A DNA stretch of 64,000 nt. Source: Streptomyces cynarae. Lineage in GTDB: Bacteria; Actinomycetota; Actinomycetes; Streptomycetales; Streptomycetaceae. The stretch covers positions 4,592,001 through 4,656,000 of the forward strand of contig NZ_CP106793.1 in NCBI RefSeq assembly GCF_025642135.1. Reading direction: 5' to 3'. The translations under genes were made by a program, and so were the position numbers. This document shows positions 27,313 to 36,600 of this stretch, one piece after another (position 1 is the stretch's first letter; the number at the start of each line of letters is the position of its first letter). The notes beneath the pieces were generated by a model. It did not search any database and was not told the DNA's origin. It was given only the letters and a program-made list of their open reading frames with translations.

Positions 27313-28257
27313 TCAGCCGAGCCTGGCGAAGCCGTAGTTCAGCAGCTTCGTGGCGTCGGTGGCGCGCTGGTTGATCGAGGACGAGGCGAGGACCGTGCCG
27401 ATGACCGTCTTGCCGTTGCGGGTGGCGGCGAAGACGAGGCAGTACTTGGCCTCGGGGCCGGAGCCGGTCTTCACGCCGATCGCGCCGCTGTAGCTGCTGA
27501 GCAGCGTGTTGGTGTTGGTCCACGGCGCCATGGTGCGGACGGTGCCGTACTTGGTGATGGTCTTCGCCGTGTACGACTTGGTCTTCACGATCGTGCGGAA
27601 CGTGGAGTTCTTCATCGCGCTGCTCGCGATCTTCGTCAGATCGCGCGGCGTCGAGTAGTTGTTGCCGTTGCCGATGCCGTCGAACGAATCGAAGTGCGTG
27701 TTCCTTAGGCCGAGGCTCGTGGCGGCGCTGTTCATCTTGCCGATGAACGACTTCACGCGCGCCGCACGCGTCGTGCCGGAACCGAACTTGTCGGCGAGCG
27801 CGTAGGCCGCGTCACAGCCGGAGGGGAGCATCAGCCCGTACAGCAGCTGACGGACGGTGACCTTGTCGCCGACGATCAGGTGCGCCTGGGAGGCGTTGTT
27901 GGCGACCACGTAGTCGCTGTACGCCTTCTGGATCGTCACCTTGGCGTCGAGGTTGAGGTTCGGCTGTGCGAGCACCACCTTCGCGGTCATGATCTTGGTG
28001 GTGGATCCGGTGGAACGCCTGGTGTCCGCGGCCTTCGTGTACAGCGTCGCGCCGTTCGCGTTGTTCATCGCGTAGCCGCCCGCGGCCACGATCGAGGGCG
28101 TGGTGACGGCCTGAGCGGGCACCGCGGTGAGGGCTCCGGTGGTGAGCACGGCTCCGGTGGTGACCACTGCCGCGACTGCCCTGCGAACTCGCGTGCCCTT
28201 AATGCCGGTAGTCAAAGTTGAACGCTCCGATTGCGTCTCTGATGCCTCTGAATGCAT
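27313..28257 (-). CDS. D-alanyl-D-alanine carboxypeptidase (peptidase S11)
   Basis: This is a secreted penicillin-binding protein of the S11 family, which trims the terminal D-Ala of peptidoglycan stem peptides. It has 314 residues from the ATG at 28257. A signal peptide is seen (VRRAVAAVVTTGAVLTTGAL ending at VPAQA). The active-site motifs are STTK at about residue 85, SGCDAA (the SxN position, with Cys in place of Asn) at about 145, and KTGSGP near 261. The third residue of the SxN motif being Cys is usual for several actinobacterial S11 enzymes. A TTG at 28215 preceded by GGAG is an alternative start and gives a neater signal peptide. Confidence 0.87.
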   Translation of the reverse strand: MHSEASETQSERSTLTTGIKGTRVRRAVAAVVTTGAVLTTGALTAVPAQAVTTPSIVAAGGYAMNNANGATLYTKAADTRRSTGSTTKIMTAKVVLAQPNLNLDAKVTIQKAYSDYVVANNASQAHLIVGDKVTVRQLLYGLMLPSGCDAAYALADKFGSGTTRAARVKSFIGKMNSAATSLGLRNTHFDSFDGIGNGNNYSTPRDLTKIASSAMKNSTFRTIVKTKSYTAKTITKYGTVRTMAPWTNTNTLLSSYSGAIGVKTGSGPEAKYCLVFAATRNGKTVIGTVLASSSINQRATDATKLLNYGFARLG

Positions 28258-28423
28258 CCAAATGCCCCTGGAGTGCGGCCAGATGACGAGGCCGCCTTCT
28301 CGTGAGACTCGTAGGTGGCACAAAAGGATGTGCGGCTGCCCGGGTGAAATGCGAGACCCGTGTGCCGGGTCCACATGGTGGACGGTCATCGGCATGCGTA
28401 CGTGTTGTATCTATGATGTGCTC

Positions 28424-29107
28424 ATGCCTGCAGCACCGTCCGTCGCCCACGTCCCCGAGAAGATGCCCCTCAAGCAACCCCCCGCCGCCGACCGGGTCTA
28501 CACGCACGTCAAACAGGGTGTTCTGGAGCGCCGTTACCAGGGCGGGACGCTGCTGACCGAAGGTGAGCTGGCCGAGGAGGTCGGCGTCTCGCGGACGCCG
28601 GTGCGCGAGGCGCTGCTGCGGCTGGAGGTCGAAGGGCTGATCAAGCTCTACCCGAAGAAGGGCGCTCTCGTCCTGGCCGTCTCCGCCCAGGAGATCGCGG
28701 ATGTGATCGAGACGCGCCAGCTCGTCGAGGAACACGCGGCCCGCAAGGCCGTCCCCGCCCCGCCGCGGCTGATCGAGCGGCTCGAGGAACTGCTCACCCG
28801 CCAGAAGGAGCAGGCCGCCGCCGGTGACCTGGCCGGTGCGGCCCTCACCGACCGCACCTTCCACGCCGAGATCGTGCGCAGCGGCGGCAACGAGATCCTC
28901 TCCCGCCTGTACGACCAACTCCGCGACCGCCAGCTGCGGATGGGCGTCGCCGTCATGCACTCGCACCCCGACCGCATCGCCAAGACCCTCACCGAACACG
29001 AAGAGATCCTCCAGGCGCTGCGGTCCGGCGACGCCGAGGCGGCCGTGGACATCGTGCACCGGCACGTCAGCTGGTTCTCCCACCTTGCGCGGGGTGAGGT
29101 GCGATGA
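28424..29107 (+). CDS. GntR-family regulator (FCD type)
   Basis: This is a 227-residue transcription factor with an N-terminal winged HTH (about 22-85; TEGELAEEVGVSRTPVREAL, then LYPKKGALV) and a helical FCD ligand domain with metal-binding-type His/Asp residues (LTDRTFHAEIV, then LTEHEEILQAL and DIVHRHVSWF). The stop overlaps the start of an MFS transporter gene (ATGA), so it probably controls that transporter. The AT-rich stretch TGTTGTATCTATGATGTG just before the start may contain its operator or the promoter -10 region. The ligand cannot be predicted. Confidence 0.9.
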   Translation: MPAAPSVAHVPEKMPLKQPPAADRVYTHVKQGVLERRYQGGTLLTEGELAEEVGVSRTPVREALLRLEVEGLIKLYPKKGALVLAVSAQEIADVIETRQLVEEHAARKAVPAPPRLIERLEELLTRQKEQAAAGDLAGAALTDRTFHAEIVRSGGNEILSRLYDQLRDRQLRMGVAVMHSHPDRIAKTLTEHEEILQALRSGDAEAAVDIVHRHVSWFSHLARGEVR

Positions 29108-30420
29108 GGTCGGGGTCGGTGGGCTCCCGTACCGTGTCCCTGCCCGGTGATCCGCCGGGCGGCCGGCGTGCCGTCGCCGTGTGGGCCATCGGTGTCTCGG
29201 TCTACTTCGTCGCCGTCATCTTCCGTACGTCGCTGGGCGTGGCCGGACTGGACGCGGCGGACCGCTTCCATGTGAACGCGTCCGCCCTGTCCACCTTCTC
29301 CATCCTCCAGCTGCTCGTGTACGCGGGCATGCAGATACCCGTCGGCCTGCTCGTGGACCGGCTCGGCACCAAGAAGGTGCTGGCCCTCGGGGTCGTCCTG
29401 TTCACGGCCGGTCAGCTGGGGTTCGCGTTCTCCCCGTCGTACGGGACCGCGCTGGCCTCGCGCGCGCTGCTGGGCTGCGGTGACGCGATGACGTTCATCA
29501 GTGTGCTGCGGCTCGGCACGCGCTGGTTCCCGGCCCGCCGCAGTCCGCTGGTCGCGCAGCTCGCCGGTCTGGTGGGCATGGCGGGCAACCTGGTCTCCAC
29601 GCTCGTGCTCGCCCGGCTGCTGCACGGAGTGGGCTGGACGGCGGCGTTCGGCGGCAGCGCGGTCGCCGGGGTGATCGTCCTCGTCCTGCTGCTGCTCTTC
29701 CTGAAGGACCATCCGGAGGGGTACGAGCCGGAGCCGTTCCCGCACCGCGGGTCGGCGTACGTGCGACGGCAGATCGTGGCGTCGTGGAAGGAGCCCGGGA
29801 CGCGGCTCGGCATGTGGGTGCACTTCACGACGCAGTTCCCGGCGATGGTGTTCCTGCTGCTGTGGGGCCTGCCGTTCCTGGTGCAGGCGCAGGGCCTGTC
29901 CCGGGCCGCGGCCGGTGAACTCCTCACGCTCGTCGTGCTGTCGAACATGCTGGTCGGACTGGTGTACGGCCAGATCGTCGCCCGGCATCATGCTGCGCGG
30001 CTGCCGCTGGCCCTCGGCACGGTCGGGGCGACGGCGGCGGTGTGGGCGGCCACGCTCGCCTACCCGGCCGCACATGCGCCGATGTGGCTGCTGGTCGTGC
30101 TGTGCACGGTGCTCGGGGCGTGCGGTCCGGCCTCGATGATCGGCTTCGACTTCGCCCGGCCGGCGAATCCGCCGGAGCGTCAGGGGACGGCATCCGGGAT
30201 CACCAACATGGGCGGTTTCGTCGCCTCCATGACGACGCTGCTGGCGATCGGCGTGCTGCTGGACGCGACGGGCGACGACTACACCGTGGCGTTCTGCGCC
30301 GTGTTCGTGCTCCAGGCGGTGGGGCTCAGCCAGATACTGCGGCTCCGGAAGCGGGCGGCTCGCAGGGAGCGGGAGCGGCTCGTCGCCAGCCGGGTGGAGA
30401 CGGTGCACGTCCCTGCGTGA
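29104..30420 (+). CDS. MFS transporter
   Basis: This is a major facilitator permease of 438 residues with about 12 membrane helices. It has the loop 2-3 signature GLLVDRLGTKKVLALG, the helix-5 region LVAQLAGLVGMAGNLVSTLV, and a basic cytoplasmic C-terminus (RKRAARRERERLV). It resembles the nitrate/sugar-phosphate-like bacterial MFS group rather than the 14-helix drug pumps. It is translationally coupled to the GntR regulator upstream. Substrate unknown; direction of transport cannot be told. Confidence 0.9.
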   Translation: MRSGSVGSRTVSLPGDPPGGRRAVAVWAIGVSVYFVAVIFRTSLGVAGLDAADRFHVNASALSTFSILQLLVYAGMQIPVGLLVDRLGTKKVLALGVVLFTAGQLGFAFSPSYGTALASRALLGCGDAMTFISVLRLGTRWFPARRSPLVAQLAGLVGMAGNLVSTLVLARLLHGVGWTAAFGGSAVAGVIVLVLLLLFLKDHPEGYEPEPFPHRGSAYVRRQIVASWKEPGTRLGMWVHFTTQFPAMVFLLLWGLPFLVQAQGLSRAAAGELLTLVVLSNMLVGLVYGQIVARHHAARLPLALGTVGATAAVWAATLAYPAAHAPMWLLVVLCTVLGACGPASMIGFDFARPANPPERQGTASGITNMGGFVASMTTLLAIGVLLDATGDDYTVAFCAVFVLQAVGLSQILRLRKRAARRERERLVASRVETVHVPA

Positions 30421-30428
30421 TGTGCCGT

Positions 30429-31229
30429 CTAGAGCGGACGACGCGGGGGTGCCAGACCCAGGACCCGGTCCTTCAGCGCCGGGAACTGCTCCCTCGTCGT
30501 CGCCACCCTCGCCGGGTCGAACTCCACGGTGAGGATCTCCTCCTCCGCGCCCGCCTCGGCGAGTACCTCCCCCCACGGATCCACCACGATCGAGTGACCC
30601 GCTTGTGGAACTCCCGCATGCGTTCCGGCCGTTCCACAGGCCAGGACGTACGCCTGGTTCTCGACCGCCCGTGCCTTGGCCAGCAGCGTCCAGTGGGACC
30701 GGCGGCGCTCCGGCCAGCCCGCCGGGATCACGAGCGTCTCGGCCCCCGCGTCCACGAGCGAGCGGAACAGCTCGGGGAAGCGGAGGTCGTAACAGGTCGC
30801 CACGCCGACGGTCGTCCCCGGCAGCCGCACCGTCACCGGCTCGGTCCCCGCACCCATCAGCACGGCCTCGCCCTTGTCGAAGCCGAAGCGGTGGATCTTG
30901 CGGTAGGACGCGGCCGGTTCACCGGAGGGGGAGAAGAGGAGAGACGTGTTGTAGAGGGTGCCCTCGGGGGCGCGCTCGGGGATCGATCCGGCATGCAGCC
31001 ACACGCCCGCGTCGGCCGCCGCCTTCGCCATCGCCTCGTGGGTCGGCCCTTGAAGCGGCTCGGCCTCGGTGCCGAACCGCTCGTAGGCGAACGCCCCGGT
31101 GGTCCACAGCTCGGGCAGCACCACGAGGTCGGCTCCGGCTTGATCTCGTACCAGCGAGGCGGCTCTCCGCCGACGCGAATCGACCGATTCGTCCTCGTCC
31201 ACCCGCATCTGGATCAGGGAGGCGCGCAC
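30429..31229 (-). CDS. Carbon-nitrogen hydrolase (nitrilase superfamily amidase)
   Basis: This cytoplasmic amidase of the nitrilase fold has 266 residues. The Glu-Lys-Cys catalytic triad is visible: E40 in LPELW, K111 in YRKIHRFGFD and C146 in VGVATCYDLRFPE. The family marker HSIVVDPWGEVLAEAG is also present. It resembles the YafV/NIT2 omega-amidase-like branch, which removes deaminated glutathione or 2-oxoglutaramate; the substrate here is inferred only. The GTG at 31229 is the most likely start, since homology begins at VRASLIQM. It converges on the MFS gene with an 8-bp gap. Confidence 0.87.
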   Translation of the reverse strand: MRASLIQMRVDEDESVDSRRRRAASLVRDQAGADLVVLPELWTTGAFAYERFGTEAEPLQGPTHEAMAKAAADAGVWLHAGSIPERAPEGTLYNTSLLFSPSGEPAASYRKIHRFGFDKGEAVLMGAGTEPVTVRLPGTTVGVATCYDLRFPELFRSLVDAGAETLVIPAGWPERRRSHWTLLAKARAVENQAYVLACGTAGTHAGVPQAGHSIVVDPWGEVLAEAGAEEEILTVEFDPARVATTREQFPALKDRVLGLAPPRRPL

Positions 31230-31420
31230 ACTACCACCGTCCTGGTAATCGAGCCTTCTCAACGGGCCTACGATCGTCACACCAAAGCACTGCCGGGGTG
31301 CCTCGCAGCAGCGTAACTTAACGTCCCAGGACATCCGCCGACAGCCACCTCCCGCAGTACAGCCACCGACAGAGCCGTCGACCAACGACCGTGCACCGAC
31401 CGCCCGAGGGGTCCCGTTCC

Positions 31421-32245
31421 GTGAGTCTGCATCCCACTCTCCAGCCCTACGCCGATGCCTGGACCCACTCCGTCGAAGCGATATCCGAGCTGGTGCAGCC
31501 GCTCGTGGAGGGCGAGTGGAACCGGCGCACACCGTGCCCCGCCTGGTCGGTGCGCGACGTGGTCTCGCACGTCATCGGCATGGACTGCGAAATGCTCGGC
31601 GATCCGCGCCCCATCCACACGCTCCCGCGCGACCTGTTCCACGTCACCAACGACCACCAGCGCTACATGGAGATGCAGGTCGACGTCCGGCGCCACCACA
31701 CCGCCCCGGAGATGACCTCCGAACTGGAGTACACGATCATCCGCCGCAACCGCCAGCTGCGGAACGAGTCGCGGGACCCGGGCACCAAGGTACGCGGCCC
31801 GCTCGGCGTCGAGCAGACCCTCGAAGAGGCCATGCGGTACCGCGCGTTCGACATCTGGGTGCACGAGCAGGATCTGCGCACGGCGCTCGGCCGGCCGGGG
31901 AACCTCGACTCCCCGGGCGCGCACATCACCCGGGACCAGCTGCTGGCCGCCCTGCCGGACGTGGTCGCCAAGGGCGCCGGCGCGCCGCCCGGCTCGGCGG
32001 TCGTCATCGACGTGCACGGCCCCGTGGAGTTCCTGCGCACGGTCCGGGTGGACGCGGAGGGTCGCGGCTCGATCGACGGCACGCCCTCGCTGGGCCCGGC
32101 GGTGACGCTGACGCTCGACTGGGAGACGTACGTCCGCCTGGCCTGCGGTCGGGTGAGCGCGGACGCCGTGGCCGACCGCATCAAGGCGGAGGGCGACCCG
32201 GAGCTGACGGCGGCGATCCTGCGCTCGTTCGCGGTGACGAAGTAG
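31421..32245 (+). CDS. Maleylpyruvate isomerase family mycothiol-dependent enzyme
   Basis: This 274-residue protein has a DinB-like four-helix N-terminal domain. WNRRTPCPAWSVRDVVSHVI supplies the first metal His, and RYRAFDIWVHEQDLRTALG near residue 150 supplies the others. A C-terminal alpha/beta domain follows that ends with a typical SCP2-like segment (LTLDWETYVRLACGR). Such proteins are mycothiol-dependent transferases or isomerases in actinobacteria. The exact reaction is unknown. The GTG at 31421, after GAGGGG, is preferred over the ATG-proximal GTG at 31391. It stands alone, divergent from the amidase gene. Confidence 0.83.
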   Translation: MSLHPTLQPYADAWTHSVEAISELVQPLVEGEWNRRTPCPAWSVRDVVSHVIGMDCEMLGDPRPIHTLPRDLFHVTNDHQRYMEMQVDVRRHHTAPEMTSELEYTIIRRNRQLRNESRDPGTKVRGPLGVEQTLEEAMRYRAFDIWVHEQDLRTALGRPGNLDSPGAHITRDQLLAALPDVVAKGAGAPPGSAVVIDVHGPVEFLRTVRVDAEGRGSIDGTPSLGPAVTLTLDWETYVRLACGRVSADAVADRIKAEGDPELTAAILRSFAVTK

Positions 32246-32292
32246 ACGACGCGGACGGACCCTCGAGCGTCCTGGCACCCCTCGGGGCCGGC

Positions 32293-32787
32293 TCAGTCCT
32301 CCTCCCGCTCCTTGTCCGCCAGGTGGATCACGCACACGGCCACCGCGATCAGCAGTGCCGGATCCGCGTCCTCGCGCACGATGTCGACGCCGTACGTCTC
32401 ACGGACGTGCAGCCAGCGCCGGGAGATCTGGGCGAGCAGCTCGCCGTCGTACTCGATGGCGAACTCGCGGTCGAAGATCTTGCCGCTGACGTCGAGCTCC
32501 GTGCCGTCCGCCAGCGAGACGCGGTAGTGGTTGCGCAGCAGGGAAAGCCGCTTGCGCTTGATCGTGGCCAGCCGCTCGCCGTCGCGTTCGATGATCATCG
32601 TGTCACGCAGGGCGAACATCTTCTGGTGGATGTCGACCAGGACGCGCCCCTGCGGGTCCTTCAGCTCGAAGGTGTCCCTCAGCCGCATCGCCTTGCCGTC
32701 GACCAGGAAGACCTTGGTGCCGTGCTGGTCCTCGATCCAGTAGTCCTCGCCGATGCCGAGGAGCCGGTCGCGCACAAAAAGTCTCAT
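32293..32787 (-). CDS. LURP-one-related family protein
   Basis: This 164-residue protein has the tubby/scramblase-like LURP-one fold. The N-terminus MRLFVRDRLLGIGEDYWIED is followed by regular short beta strands (KVFLVDGKAMRLRDTFELKD, then DGELLAQISRRWLHVRETYG). The C-terminus IAVAVCVIHLADK forms the central hydrophobic helix expected of the fold. The start overlaps the stop of the GlxA-type regulator gene (ATGA), so the two are co-translated. The family has no defined bacterial function; membrane-lipid binding is a guess from the fold. Confidence 0.85.
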   Translation of the reverse strand: MRLFVRDRLLGIGEDYWIEDQHGTKVFLVDGKAMRLRDTFELKDPQGRVLVDIHQKMFALRDTMIIERDGERLATIKRKRLSLLRNHYRVSLADGTELDVSGKIFDREFAIEYDGELLAQISRRWLHVRETYGVDIVREDADPALLIAVAVCVIHLADKEREED

Positions 32788-33782
32788 ACGGTCAGAGCTT
32801 CCCCGGGGGCGGGCCCGAAACGCCGCCGGTAGGCCGACGGACTGAGCCCGGTCTCAGCCCGGAGCCGGGTCCGCAGGTTGGCGGCCGTGCCGAGGCCGCT
32901 GCGCGCGGCGACCACGTCCAGCCGCTCCTCCCCGCGCTCGATCAGCCGGCAGGCCAGGGCTACTCGCTCCCCCGTCAGCCAAGCCAGTGGTGTGGTGCCG
33001 AGCTGGGCGCGGAAGCGGCGGTGCAGGGTGGCGGGGCTGACCGCGGCGCGGGTGGCGAGGTCGCCGACGGTGAGCGGTTCGTCCAGTCGCTCCTGGGCCC
33101 AGGCCAGCACCGGGGCCAGCGACTCGCCCGGTATGTCCGGCACGGGCCGCTCCACGAACTGCCGCTGTCCCCCGTCGCGGTGCGCGGCGAAGACCAGCCG
33201 GCGGGAGACCGCGTTCGCGATCTCGGCGCCGTGGTCGCGGCGTACGACATGCAGGCCGAGATCGAGTGCGGAAGCGCTGCCGGAGGCGGTCAGGATGTCG
33301 CCATCGTCCACGAACAGTACGTCCGGTTCCAGCCTGACCTGCGGAAACCGCGCCCGGAAGGAGTCCGCCCACATCCAGTGGCAGGCCGCTCGCCGGCCGT
33401 CCAGCAGCCCGGCCTCCGCGATGGTGAACGCGCCGGAGCAGAAGCCGACCAACCGTGCGCCCCGCTCGTGCGCCCGACGTACTGCGTCCAGGACCTTCGG
33501 GGAGCGCGGGGTGTCGGTGTCGGGCCTGTTCGGCACGATCAGCGTGTCCGCGTCGTCCGCTGCCTCGAGCCCTGCGACGTCGGTGAGCGTGAAGAAGCCG
33601 TCCCGCATCCGGATCCTGGGCCCGACCGCGCACAACCGGAAGTCGTACAGCTCACGGCCGAGTTCCGGCCGCGGTAGGCCGAACACCTCGATGGCGCAGC
33701 TCATCTCGAAGGGGTTCGAGTTCTCGTCCACGACGAGCACGACCCGGTGCGGGCGCGACGCCTGAGAGGATCCTTGCGGCAT
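32784..33782 (-). CDS. GlxA-family AraC-type regulator
   Basis: This is a 332-residue transcription factor with an N-terminal DJ-1/PfpI-like domain (about 12-180) and a C-terminal AraC double HTH (about 225-325). The nucleophile-elbow position reads GFCSGAFTIAEAGLLDGR, as in GlxA and FtrA proteins, where the Cys is not catalytic. The HTH has VGDLATRAAVSPATLHRRFR and the conserved GLSPSAYRRRF. It is 51 bp from a divergent cupin gene, a likely target, and is coupled to the LURP-one gene downstream. Confidence 0.9.
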   Translation of the reverse strand: MPQGSSQASRPHRVVLVVDENSNPFEMSCAIEVFGLPRPELGRELYDFRLCAVGPRIRMRDGFFTLTDVAGLEAADDADTLIVPNRPDTDTPRSPKVLDAVRRAHERGARLVGFCSGAFTIAEAGLLDGRRAACHWMWADSFRARFPQVRLEPDVLFVDDGDILTASGSASALDLGLHVVRRDHGAEIANAVSRRLVFAAHRDGGQRQFVERPVPDIPGESLAPVLAWAQERLDEPLTVGDLATRAAVSPATLHRRFRAQLGTTPLAWLTGERVALACRLIERGEERLDVVAARSGLGTAANLRTRLRAETGLSPSAYRRRFGPAPGEALTV

Positions 33783-33833
33783 ATGCGATTTCTAGCACTC
33801 GTTCGGCGGCAGGTCACCCCGCACGATGACGGC

Positions 33834-34229
33834 ATGGAACCCAAGGAACCCGTCTCCCTCACCGCGGCCCTCGCCTCCTTCGCCGAACTGTGGAGCCCGC
33901 GCATCGTCACCACCGTCAACGACTACGACGTCCGCGTCGCGAAGGTCGAGGGCGAGCACCTGTGGCACACGCACGACCACACCGACGAGTTCTTCCTCGT
34001 CCTCGACGGTGAACTGCACATCGCGCTGCGTGAGCCGGCCGGCGAGCGCACGGTCACCCTTGCCAAGGGCTCGGTCTTCACGGTTCCGCGGGGCACGGAG
34101 CACAAGCCGTCCGCGCCCGGCGGGGCATCGATCCTCATGTTCGAACCCACCGGCACGATGACGGTCGGCGACCGGCATGAAGAGGTCCCCGACCACGTGG
34201 ACGCGACGACCGGGCACACCCTGGCCTGA
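33834..34229 (+). CDS. Cupin domain protein
   Basis: This is a small cupin of 131 residues with one beta-barrel. Motif 1 holds HLWHTHDHTDEFFLVLDGEL, providing the His-His-Glu metal ligands; motif 2 is GSVFTVPRGTEHKP, with the last His. The C-terminus is short and polar. The gene diverges from the GlxA-type regulator with only 51 bp between start codons and no clear Shine-Dalgarno site, so it may be translated from a very short leader. It could be a small metalloenzyme or binding protein; substrate unknown. Confidence 0.88.
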   Translation: MEPKEPVSLTAALASFAELWSPRIVTTVNDYDVRVAKVEGEHLWHTHDHTDEFFLVLDGELHIALREPAGERTVTLAKGSVFTVPRGTEHKPSAPGGASILMFEPTGTMTVGDRHEEVPDHVDATTGHTLA

Positions 34230-34266
34230 GCCCGACCCGTCCCGGCATCCGCCGCCCGGGACACGG

Positions 34267-34299
34267 ACGAGTCCCCCGCACGCGCGGCGGGGGACTCGT
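34267..34299. terminator. Bidirectional terminator after the cupin gene
   Basis: ACGAGTCCCCCGC (34267-34279) pairs with GCGGGGGACTCGT (34287-34299) around a 7-base loop, between convergent genes. Confidence 0.8.
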
Positions 34300-34347
34300 G
34301 GACGGCCGCGAGGGACCGCGCAGGGGTGGACCGGTCCACCGACCGGT

Positions 34348-34581
34348 CTACCGGTAGCCCTCCCGCCTGTCCTGCTCGTCGAGCTCGTCCTCGTCCCAGG
34401 AGGAGCGCCGGTCCTCGCGGTCACTCCGCGCGGCGGACCTGTCCAGGTCCTGGTCCGAGAAGTCGGAGCCGCTCATGTCGGGGTCGCGGCGCTTCCGGTC
34501 GCGGATCTCCTCGCCGCTCGTCTCACCGCGCTCGCGGTCGCGGTTCGGGCGGCGCATCTGGTCGTCGATGTCACGAGGCAT
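34348..34581 (-). CDS. Small highly charged hypothetical protein
   Basis: The 77-residue protein starts MPRDIDDQMRRPNRDRERGE and is composed mainly of Asp, Glu, Arg and Ser, with almost no hydrophobic residues, so it is probably disordered. The ATG at 34581 follows a CAAGGGAGCAG stretch on the minus strand (GGGAG seven bases before the start), a good ribosome site. Longer in-frame extension upstream lacks such a site. Similar small charged proteins are common in Streptomyces. Function unknown. Confidence 0.7.
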   Translation of the reverse strand: MPRDIDDQMRRPNRDRERGETSGEEIRDRKRRDPDMSGSDFSDQDLDRSAARSDREDRRSSWDEDELDEQDRREGYR

Positions 34582-34730
34582 GGAACTGCTCCCTTGCACT
34601 GACCCCCCTGTGTGAGACGAGCATCTCTCCGTCACGCCATGTGCGCATCCCGTAGGAGAGCTTGTACGCACAGTCACCGAGTTGTCCACAGGCCCCGCGG
34701 CATGACGAAGCCGGATGGCACCCTTGACCC

Positions 34731-36560
34731 ATGAACGACTCCACTTCGCGTCGCGTCCGTGTCCGTGCCCCCGAGCTGATCGGCAAGGGCGGCTGGCTGA
34801 ACACGGGCGGAGAGCAGTACAGCCTTACCGACCTGCGAGGACGCATCGTCATCCTCGACTTCTGGACGTTCTGCTGCATCAACTGCCTGCACGTCCTGGA
34901 CGAGCTGCGCGAGCTGGAGGAGAAGCACCGCGACACCGTGGTGATCATCGGCGTGCACTCTCCGAAGTTCGTCCACGAGGCGGAGCACCAGGCGGTGATG
35001 GACGCGGTGGAGCGCTACGGGGTGGAGCACCCGGTCCTCGACGACCCGGAGCTCGCCACCTGGAAGCAGTACGCCGTCCGGGCCTGGCCCACACTGGTCG
35101 TCATCGACCCCGAGGGGTACGTGGTCGCCCAGCACGCGGGTGAGGGCCACGCCCATGCGATCGCCCGGCTCGTCGAGGAACTGGAGGAGGAGCACGCGGC
35201 CAAGGGCACGCTGCGCCGGGGCGACGGCCCGTACGTGGCACCGGAGCCCGAGCCCACGACGCTCCGCTTCCCCGGCAAGGCGCTCCTGCTGCCGTCCGGC
35301 TCCTTCCTGGTCAGCGACACCACCCGGCACCAGCTGGTGGAGCTGGCGGCGGACGGGGAGACGGTGGTGCGGCGCATCGGTTCCGGTGTACGGGGCTTCG
35401 CGGACGGTCCGGCTCGGGCGGCGAGCTTCAGCGAGCCGCAGGGCCTGGCGCTGCTCGATGAGGGAGCGGTGGTCGTCGCGGACACCGTGAACCACGCGCT
35501 GCGCCGCCTGGACCTGGCGACCGGCGATGTCAGCACGCTGGCGGGCACCGGCAAGCAGTGGTGGCAGGGCTCGCCGACGTCGGGCCCGGCCCGGGAGGTG
35601 GACCTCTCCTCGCCGTGGGACGTGGCGGTCTTCGGCGGCCGGGTGTGGATCGCCATGGCGGGCGTGCACCAGCTGTGGACGTACGACCCCGCCACGGCCA
35701 CGGTCGCGGTGGCGGCCGGCACCACGAACGAGGGGCTGGTGGACGGCCCGGGCGCCGAGGCCTGGTTCGCGCAGCCGTCGGGGCTCGCGGTGTCGCCCGA
35801 CGGGGAGCGGCTGTGGCTGGCGGACTCCGAGACGAGCGCCCTGCGCTGGGTGGACCGGAACGGCGCGGTGCACACGGCGGTCGGGACGGGACTGTTCGAC
35901 TTCGGGCACCGGGACGGCGCGGCCGAACAGGCACTTCTCCAGCACCCCCTGGGGGTGACGGCGCTGCCGGACGGCTCGGTGGCGGTCAGCGACACCTACA
36001 ACCACGCGCTGCGGCGTTACGACCCGGCGACGGGTGAGGTGAGCACGCTGGCGACGGATCTGCGGGAGCCGTCGGACGCGGTGCTCGTCGGCGAGGACAT
36101 CGTGGTGGTGGAGTCGGCCCGGCACCGGCTGACGCGGCTGCGGCTGCCGGAGGAGGCGGTGCAGGTCGCCGCGGTCGCGCACCGCACGCAGCGCGCGGCG
36201 ACCGAGGTGACGCCCGGGAGGCTCCGACTCGACGTGATCTTCCAGGCCCCGGCCGGCCAGAAGCTGGACACGCGCTACGGACCGTCGACCCGCCTGCTGG
36301 TCTCCTCCACCCCGCCGGAGCTGTTGCTGAAGGGCGAGGGCGCCGGCACGGACCTCGCTCGCGAGCTGGAGCTGAACCCGGCGATATCCGAGGGCGTCCT
36401 GCACGTCTCGGCGATGGCGGCGTCCTGCGACGACGACCCGGCCAACGAATACCCGGCGTGCCATGTCCACCAGCAGGACTGGGGCGTCCCGGTCCGCCTC
36501 ACCGAGGGCGGGACGGACCGGCTGCCGCTGGTCCTGGCGGGGATGGACGACAACCGGTAG
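34731..36560 (+). CDS. Thioredoxin-like NHL-repeat protein (NHLRC2-like)
   Basis: The 609-residue protein combines a thioredoxin-like domain (about 15-160) with an NHL six-bladed propeller (about 180-500) and a C-terminal beta domain. The redox motif is FCCINC, with C49 and C52 as the CxxC pair. Propeller strands recur as GLALLDEGAVVVADTVNHAL, GLAVSPDGERLWLADSE and GVTALPDGSVAVSDTYNHAL. The order is the same as in vertebrate NHLRC2. No signal peptide is seen, so a cytoplasmic redox role is likely; the partner is unknown. A 48-bp tandem repeat begins within 45 bp of the stop. Confidence 0.88.
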   Translation: MNDSTSRRVRVRAPELIGKGGWLNTGGEQYSLTDLRGRIVILDFWTFCCINCLHVLDELRELEEKHRDTVVIIGVHSPKFVHEAEHQAVMDAVERYGVEHPVLDDPELATWKQYAVRAWPTLVVIDPEGYVVAQHAGEGHAHAIARLVEELEEEHAAKGTLRRGDGPYVAPEPEPTTLRFPGKALLLPSGSFLVSDTTRHQLVELAADGETVVRRIGSGVRGFADGPARAASFSEPQGLALLDEGAVVVADTVNHALRRLDLATGDVSTLAGTGKQWWQGSPTSGPAREVDLSSPWDVAVFGGRVWIAMAGVHQLWTYDPATATVAVAAGTTNEGLVDGPGAEAWFAQPSGLAVSPDGERLWLADSETSALRWVDRNGAVHTAVGTGLFDFGHRDGAAEQALLQHPLGVTALPDGSVAVSDTYNHALRRYDPATGEVSTLATDLREPSDAVLVGEDIVVVESARHRLTRLRLPEEAVQVAAVAHRTQRAATEVTPGRLRLDVIFQAPAGQKLDTRYGPSTRLLVSSTPPELLLKGEGAGTDLARELELNPAISEGVLHVSAMAASCDDDPANEYPACHVHQQDWGVPVRLTEGGTDRLPLVLAGMDDNR

Positions 36561-36600
36561 CCGGGGGCCGCCCGAGCGTCCCCCGGGCGCGGGAGTCCCG

